From Bacteroidales bacterium (GTDB lineage Bacteria > Bacteroidota > Bacteroidia > Bacteroidales > UBA932): a stretch of 64,000 bases of DNA. Positions 59,687-64,000 of the stretch are shown one piece after another. Numbering within the stretch: position 1 is the first letter of the stretch; each line of letters begins with the position of its first letter. A model generated the notes under the pieces. It saw only the letters and a program-made list of their open reading frames with translations, did not search any database and had not been told where the DNA came from. Location: NCBI GenBank assembly GCA_017959005.1, contig JAGDBO010000017.1, positions 1 to 64,000 of the forward strand, read 5' to 3'. The translations under genes and the position numbers were made by a program.

Positions 59687-61159
59687 ATGAAAAACATTAC
59701 TTTATCTATCTTAGTTGTAGCTTGTGGGGCCCTAGTTTCTTGTGGTCCAAGTAATTACGCTGCAAACGGCAACGGAGGATATGTTAACAGCATCTACTAC
59801 ACCTCCTCCGATGCGGAGACTTCTACATCTGAGCAACCATATATTGCCCAGAATGTTACGAACCTAAAACAGAAAACCACATCTACCTATAACCCCGTAA
59901 AAACACCCGTTGAAACGGTTAAGGTAGACACCATATACATGGGTGACGATAACGTTGTTGAGGTAGATTACCAACCCGGCACTCAGTACGTAGTTGTAGA
60001 CGGAGATGAGAGTTATGAGGTTCTTCTCAAGAAATTTGACTCCCCTACTTACGTAGTGAACGTTAACATAGACCCTTGGGATTACGCCTGGTACGGTGCA
60101 TCTTCCCTCTATTGGGGATGGCCTTCAGTTTACGGTTCAAGATACGGCTGGCACAGCTCTCTCTACTGGAGAGGCTACTGGAGATGGAACTGGAGATGGT
60201 ATGACCCTTGGTATTTGGGATGGGCTTCCTGGTATGACCCTTGGTACTACAGCTGGAACTGGTATTCACCTTGGTATTACGGCTGGTATGACCATTGGTA
60301 TTGGAGAGACAGAGATCCATGGCGTTATGACCATGGCCGCGGATACGGTGGGGGATATCATAATAACCACAGACCGGGCTACAGAAGAGACATTCATCCG
60401 GGCGGACACAGAACAAGTCCTGGCAGATATTACACCAGAAGAAACGGCATAGGTTCTTCCAGACCGGGCAGACCTAACGTTGGCGTTGCTTCAAAGGGTA
60501 ACGTAAATCCGAGACCAACTGCTGCTCAGACCCGTGCAAACGGAAGTTCATATAGAAGAAACACTATGAACCAGGTTAGAGGAACATCCGTTGGAAGACC
60601 TAATGGAAGACCTCAGTATGACAACAACAGAAACAACGGCGGAAGAAATAACGGCGGCGTAAGAAGCGGCAGCGGAGTTTCCACCGGCAGAGGAAGATCC
60701 AATAACGTACGCCCTGCAACAATGAGCAGAGGCAACGTATCATACGGTTCATCTGCCTCAGGCAAAGGCTCTTACACTCCTTCTTCAAGATCAAATTCCG
60801 GTAACAGGACAACCGTTACAAGACCTGGCTCTTCAGTTTCAAGACCTGGTTCAGCTAACCGTTCGTCTTCAGGCGGAGGCGTTTACCGTCCTGCTTCATC
60901 CCGTGCAACCTACTCATCCGGAGGTGGTTCCAGAGCAACTTACGGCGGCAGCAGATCTTACAGCACCTCATCCAGAAATACCGGTTACTCAAGCGGAAAC
61001 AGCGGATACTCAGGCGGTAACAGCGGAGGTGGTTACTCATCCTCTTCTAGCAGCGGCAGAAGCAGCGGAGGCGGTTACTCTGGCGGCGGCAGCAGCGGAG
61101 GAAGCAGCCATTCATCAGGTGGCGGCTCACGCAGCGGTGGCTCATCTACAAGAAGATAA
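59687..61159 (+). CDS. Trp/Tyr-rich lipoprotein with Ser/Gly/Arg-rich tail
   Basis: 490 aa. Lipobox LVSC gives lipidated Cys19. Residues 90-127 are an ordinary beta-like segment (VVEVDYQPGTQYVVVDGDES). Residues 131-213 contain 21 Trp and many Tyr in repeats such as WYDPWYYSW and WYSPWYYGW. From about 216 to the end the sequence is low-complexity Gly, Ser, Arg and Asn. Proteins with this composition occur in Bacteroidota with no assigned function; an adhesive or matrix role is only a guess. The OmpP1/FadL-like gene starts 18 nt downstream, suggesting one transcript. Confidence 0.8.
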   Translation: MKNITLSILVVACGALVSCGPSNYAANGNGGYVNSIYYTSSDAETSTSEQPYIAQNVTNLKQKTTSTYNPVKTPVETVKVDTIYMGDDNVVEVDYQPGTQYVVVDGDESYEVLLKKFDSPTYVVNVNIDPWDYAWYGASSLYWGWPSVYGSRYGWHSSLYWRGYWRWNWRWYDPWYLGWASWYDPWYYSWNWYSPWYYGWYDHWYWRDRDPWRYDHGRGYGGGYHNNHRPGYRRDIHPGGHRTSPGRYYTRRNGIGSSRPGRPNVGVASKGNVNPRPTAAQTRANGSSYRRNTMNQVRGTSVGRPNGRPQYDNNRNNGGRNNGGVRSGSGVSTGRGRSNNVRPATMSRGNVSYGSSASGKGSYTPSSRSNSGNRTTVTRPGSSVSRPGSANRSSSGGGVYRPASSRATYSSGGGSRATYGGSRSYSTSSRNTGYSSGNSGYSGGNSGGGYSSSSSSGRSSGGGYSGGGSSGGSSHSSGGGSRSGGSSTRR

Positions 61160-61177
61160 AACAAAAAATAAATAATT

Positions 61178-62749
61178 ATGAAAAGGAAATTTTCTTTCAT
61201 CGCAATGGTGATTTGCATCTTTGCAATTACACCATCCTTTGCACAGGGCACTTACGGAGCATATCTGTTGGGAGACTACCAAAGGCAGGGAACGGCAAGA
61301 AGCGTGGCTATGGGTAACGCCATGACAGCTCTTGGCGGAGACCTTGGAGCCATTGTCATAAACCCTGCTGCAACAGCTGTTTACAAGTATAATGAGGTAT
61401 CCATGACACCTGCTGTAACCAGCGTAAATACTTATTGCAACTACCTGGGAGCACCTGCTAAAGACAAGCGCAATACATTTGGAATAGCAAACATAGGAGG
61501 CGTCTCAGTTATCAATACCGGTGCAAATTACGGCGTTAAAAGTATCTCAATTGGAGTATCTTACAACAAGCAGAACAACTTCAACTACGGATACAAGGCA
61601 GCCGCTAGCGGAGTGGATCACAGTTACTCAAAGTATCTTGCAAACCTTACAAACGCTTTGGGATCTTACTACTCTCCGGCACTTTCCGGTTATGATCTGG
61701 ACAAGAATGACCATACAGACCCTTACTCACTGGGCTCCGCTCTATGGCCTTCAATATTAGGATGGAACGCCTCTCTGTTTGACACTTTGGCTACAGATCC
61801 TTGTAAGTTTATTCCTAACAAAAGTGCCGGAATGGGAAGTTACAGATCTACTCAGAGCATCAGAAGAAAATCTTACGGCTCAGTTGGTGAGTATGATCTC
61901 AACTTTGGTCTCAACATAAGTGACAAACTCTATGTAGGTATGAATATGGGCCTCTTCACCGTATGGAACAAGGTGGAGGAGACATACACTGAGGATAATG
62001 AGATTGTAGGCTCTACAGATGCCTTTGCATACGTAGATCAGATTTATAATCTGAGAACTACGGGAGCAGGTATCAACTTCAAGGTTGGATTTATATGGAC
62101 CCCTACTCCTTTCTTCAGATTGGGAGGAGCCGTTTCAACCCCTACCTGGTATCAACTCAAAGATAAGTATTACTGGGATATGGGAGTTGGCTACAATGAC
62201 GGTTACAACGTAGTCCTCAACTCTCCGGAGGGAGAATATGATTACCGCGTAAACACTCCGTTCCAGTACAATGTAGGTATGGCATTTGTTCTTCCTAAGG
62301 GAACAATAAGCCTTGATTATGAAGCAAATAACCTGGCACAGACACGTCTGCGCAACAGTGAGGATTTACACTCTTTTGAAAAATCAGATTTCTACTATGA
62401 CAATTGGGATTTAAAGAATAGCTTTAAAACCAGCCACAACTTCAGAGCAGGTGTGGAGATTAACCCAATTAATCTGCTCTCTCTGAGGGGAGGTTTCCAG
62501 TACACAAGGGCCGGTCTTAAATCAGACTATTTCTTAAATTCTACAGAGAAATATATTGCCTCAGCTGGTATAGGAATCAATACTCCTAGCGGCTTCTTTG
62601 CAGACTTTGCATTTGCTGCAAACATTAAGAAGTACAATGTGAATGTCTTTGATGATGAGCCTGCTTCAAAATATATCCTAAACCAGGGATATACTTCTAT
62701 AAAGAGAAATGGTTTCCAGGTTCTTGCAACCTTTGGATGGAGATTCTAA
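61178..62749 (+). CDS. OmpP1/FadL-family outer-membrane transport protein
   Basis: 523 aa with a signal peptide (to PSFAQ). The N-terminal segment GTARSVAMGNAMTALGGDLGAIVINPAA is the hallmark of the OmpP1/FadL/TodX family, which forms barrels for hydrophobic compounds such as fatty acids. The protein ends in ATFGWRF with the terminal Phe of an outer-membrane barrel. It follows the Trp-rich lipoprotein and converges on the WbqC gene with a 12-bp gap. Confidence 0.88.
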   Translation: MKRKFSFIAMVICIFAITPSFAQGTYGAYLLGDYQRQGTARSVAMGNAMTALGGDLGAIVINPAATAVYKYNEVSMTPAVTSVNTYCNYLGAPAKDKRNTFGIANIGGVSVINTGANYGVKSISIGVSYNKQNNFNYGYKAAASGVDHSYSKYLANLTNALGSYYSPALSGYDLDKNDHTDPYSLGSALWPSILGWNASLFDTLATDPCKFIPNKSAGMGSYRSTQSIRRKSYGSVGEYDLNFGLNISDKLYVGMNMGLFTVWNKVEETYTEDNEIVGSTDAFAYVDQIYNLRTTGAGINFKVGFIWTPTPFFRLGGAVSTPTWYQLKDKYYWDMGVGYNDGYNVVLNSPEGEYDYRVNTPFQYNVGMAFVLPKGTISLDYEANNLAQTRLRNSEDLHSFEKSDFYYDNWDLKNSFKTSHNFRAGVEINPINLLSLRGGFQYTRAGLKSDYFLNSTEKYIASAGIGINTPSGFFADFAFAANIKKYNVNVFDDEPASKYILNQGYTSIKRNGFQVLATFGWRF

Positions 62750-62761
62750 ATATCTAAGCAA

Positions 62762-63391
62762 TTAAAGTAAGAAAGATACAGAGTCCGGCCCCTCGTTAAA
62801 GAGTAGATCAACAACGGACAAACCTGAGATAAAGCCCCCTGCAGAAAATACCTGCCAGTGGGGCTTTTCCTTTATAAAACTCTCCCCCTTCCACTTAGGA
62901 TGAATCCTCTCTCTTAGATCAACAATATCAATATCTGAAGGAAGAGCGGATGGAAGAATAAAATCTTCTGTTAAATAAACCTCCGCCTTTACTCCGCAGA
63001 ACTGCAGCAACTGCCTTGTCAGCAGGGTGTTAAACTTTAAGAGTGAACGCTCCCCGGAGCATAGAATCTTATAGAGATCATCCTTGTAATAGACAAAGAA
63101 CGGAGAGTTCATATAAGCCGCCTCCAGAGCACGGGTATGCTTTAAAACCCAATCTTCTGAATAGTCTATCTCAATCTCTGAAATTGGAACCTTATGGGTA
63201 AAGTTATCCCCGCCTCTGCTGACGGGGATATTAAGATTCATTTTTCCGTTGGCTGTAAGTATAGTGCAACGGTTTCTGTATGACTGCTTCTGATAGTTCT
63301 CGCAAGCCTCAATAAAAGCCTTCCCAAATTTTGCAATTGCCGCAAAATACTCAACCGGAGGCAGATATGCGGAACTAAGAAGACACTGCAT
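62762..63391 (-). CDS. WbqC-like protein
   Basis: 209 aa, cytoplasmic. It starts with LLSSAYLPPVEYFAAIAKFG, the family's conserved opening, and contains YQKQSYRNRCTILTANGKMN and the Asp-rich central segment typical of WbqC, a family linked to O-antigen or surface-glycan loci. The biochemical role is not established. Its ATG overlaps the lpxA stop by one base (TAATG), so it is coupled to lipid A synthesis genes. Confidence 0.9.
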   Translation of the reverse strand: MQCLLSSAYLPPVEYFAAIAKFGKAFIEACENYQKQSYRNRCTILTANGKMNLNIPVSRGGDNFTHKVPISEIEIDYSEDWVLKHTRALEAAYMNSPFFVYYKDDLYKILCSGERSLLKFNTLLTRQLLQFCGVKAEVYLTEDFILPSALPSDIDIVDLRERIHPKWKGESFIKEKPHWQVFSAGGFISGLSVVDLLFNEGPDSVSFLL

Positions 63392-64000
63392 TACTCCTCA
63401 GCGTTACCGGATCCGGCTCTTACAATACCTCTCTTGCTGGAAGTGATGAAGTCCAGAATGATTCTCTTCTCAGGGCTGTCCGGAAGGGTCTCCTCTGCTT
63501 TTTTGCAAGCATCTGAAACGTTCAGTCCACTCTGATAAATCACTCTGTAGACGTCTCTTATACGCTCAATCTGCTCAATTGTAAAGCCCCTTCTGCGCAA
63601 TCCTACAATGTTGATTCCATAGAAAGAGGTTGGGCGTTTGCCGGCCATTGCAAATGGAGGTATATCCTTGCTGAATGCAGAAGCTCCGGCAATCATAGCA
63701 TGGCATCCTATGTGAGTAAACTGATGCACTACGGTAGCACCGCCAATAATTGCAAAGTCATCAACCTCAGCCTCTCCGGCCAGACCGGTGTAACTTACAA
63801 GAATAACGTTGTTTCCAACCTTGCAGTCATGGGCAAGATGAACGTATGCCATTAAGAGACAGTTGTTTCCAATAATGGTCTTGTTCTTTCCGCTGGCAGC
63901 GGTACCGCGGCTTACTGTGCAGTACTCTCTAATCATTACGTTGTCACCTATCTCAACGTAAGACTCTTCTCCCTTAAACTTGAGGTCTTGAGGAATAGCA
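63391..64000 (-). CDS. lpxA: UDP-N-acetylglucosamine acyltransferase, partial (5' end outside window)
   Basis: The frame is open to the window edge, upstream of the apparent ATG at 63936. It covers about 203 residues, beginning AIPQDLKFKGEESYVEIGDN. The left-handed beta-helix hexapeptide repeats are clear (IIGNNCLLMAYVHLAHDC; the catalytic His in MAYVHLAHDC), and the C-terminal helical domain contains VGLRRRGFTIEQIERI. It performs the first step of lipid A synthesis, transferring a 3-hydroxyacyl chain to UDP-GlcNAc. About 55-60 N-terminal residues are missing. In Bacteroidota lpxA commonly follows an lpxC-fabZ fusion, which would lie beyond the window. Confidence 0.93.
   Translation of the reverse strand, partial: AIPQDLKFKGEESYVEIGDNVMIREYCTVSRGTAASGKNKTIIGNNCLLMAYVHLAHDCKVGNNVILVSYTGLAGEAEVDDFAIIGGATVVHQFTHIGCHAMIAGASAFSKDIPPFAMAGKRPTSFYGINIVGLRRRGFTIEQIERIRDVYRVIYQSGLNVSDACKKAEETLPDSPEKRIILDFITSSKRGIVRAGSGNAEE

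Noticed and set aside
60900..61159. Tandem repeat or CRISPR-like DNA
   Set aside because: It is the in-frame Gly/Ser-rich tail of the Trp-rich lipoprotein; the repeats are codon-level low complexity.

Overview
This window comes from a Bacteroidota (Bacteroidales) chromosome, probably a gut or host-associated anaerobe. Several things point there: tandem TonB-dependent-type outer-membrane barrels with carboxypeptidase-like N-termini; BACON, DUF5689, fimbrillin-like and PASTA proteins; a complete Bat/MoxR aerotolerance operon; an Nfn-type ferredoxin:NADP oxidoreductase; an archaeal/eukaryal-type ProRS; and repeated matches to the Bacteroidota promoter (TTTG, about 19-21 nt, TAnnTTTG). Most genes lack a Shine-Dalgarno sequence. 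TAG, TAA and TGA are all used as normal stops, so the standard bacterial code applies.

Layout. 1-2140 (minus): a TonB-C-like periplasmic protein and a partial MG2-type surface protein. 2234-5015 (plus): L,D-transpeptidase, rpmH with a textbook promoter and terminator, a PASTA membrane protein and an RluD-type pseudouridine synthase. 4987-10509 (minus): two tandem paralogous outer-membrane barrels. 10559-13221 (minus): rplU-rpmA-serS-ruvC, with serS interrupted by an in-frame amber codon at its domain boundary. 13380-26027 (plus): an ATPase, a cysteine-free sirtuin, then a five-gene locus (BACON lipoprotein, BACON-nuclease lipoprotein, EEP-family phosphatase/nuclease, TonB receptor, DUF5689 OB-fold lipoprotein) and an M3 peptidase. 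This locus looks like a surface system for degrading and importing nucleic acid, and is the best candidate here for a little-described system. 26036-30648 (minus): two NagZ-like GH3 enzymes and a metallophosphatase/PQQ-propeller protein. 30665-39108 (minus): moxR, DUF58, an uncharacterised membrane protein, batA, a batB-batC fusion, batD and batE.

39166-41994 (plus): truA, then an exbB-exbD-tonB energy-transduction operon that could power the receptors. 41995-42428 is a 434-bp gap with three related palindromes, another inverted repeat and a run of nine G. It precedes a 41-aa peptide and a fimbrillin-like lipoprotein that has a full-length Shine-Dalgarno sequence. 43694-46697: a small membrane protein, a LytTR regulator, msrA, a wrecked hicA toxin beside an intact hicB, a DUF3784 protein and the initiator tRNA. 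46750-53048 (minus): hisS, the two Nfn subunits and a large GH9-polysaccharide deacetylase fusion. 53119-64000: sppA, tilS, DUF3078, a conserved unknown, proS, a tryptophan-rich lipoprotein with an OmpP1/FadL-like porin, WbqC, and lpxA cut by the window edge.

The common theme is the cell envelope: outer-membrane import powered by ExbBD-TonB, surface hydrolases, peptidoglycan and lipid A enzymes, and the Bat complex, with translation genes interspersed. All functions are assigned by reading motifs; no database search was run.
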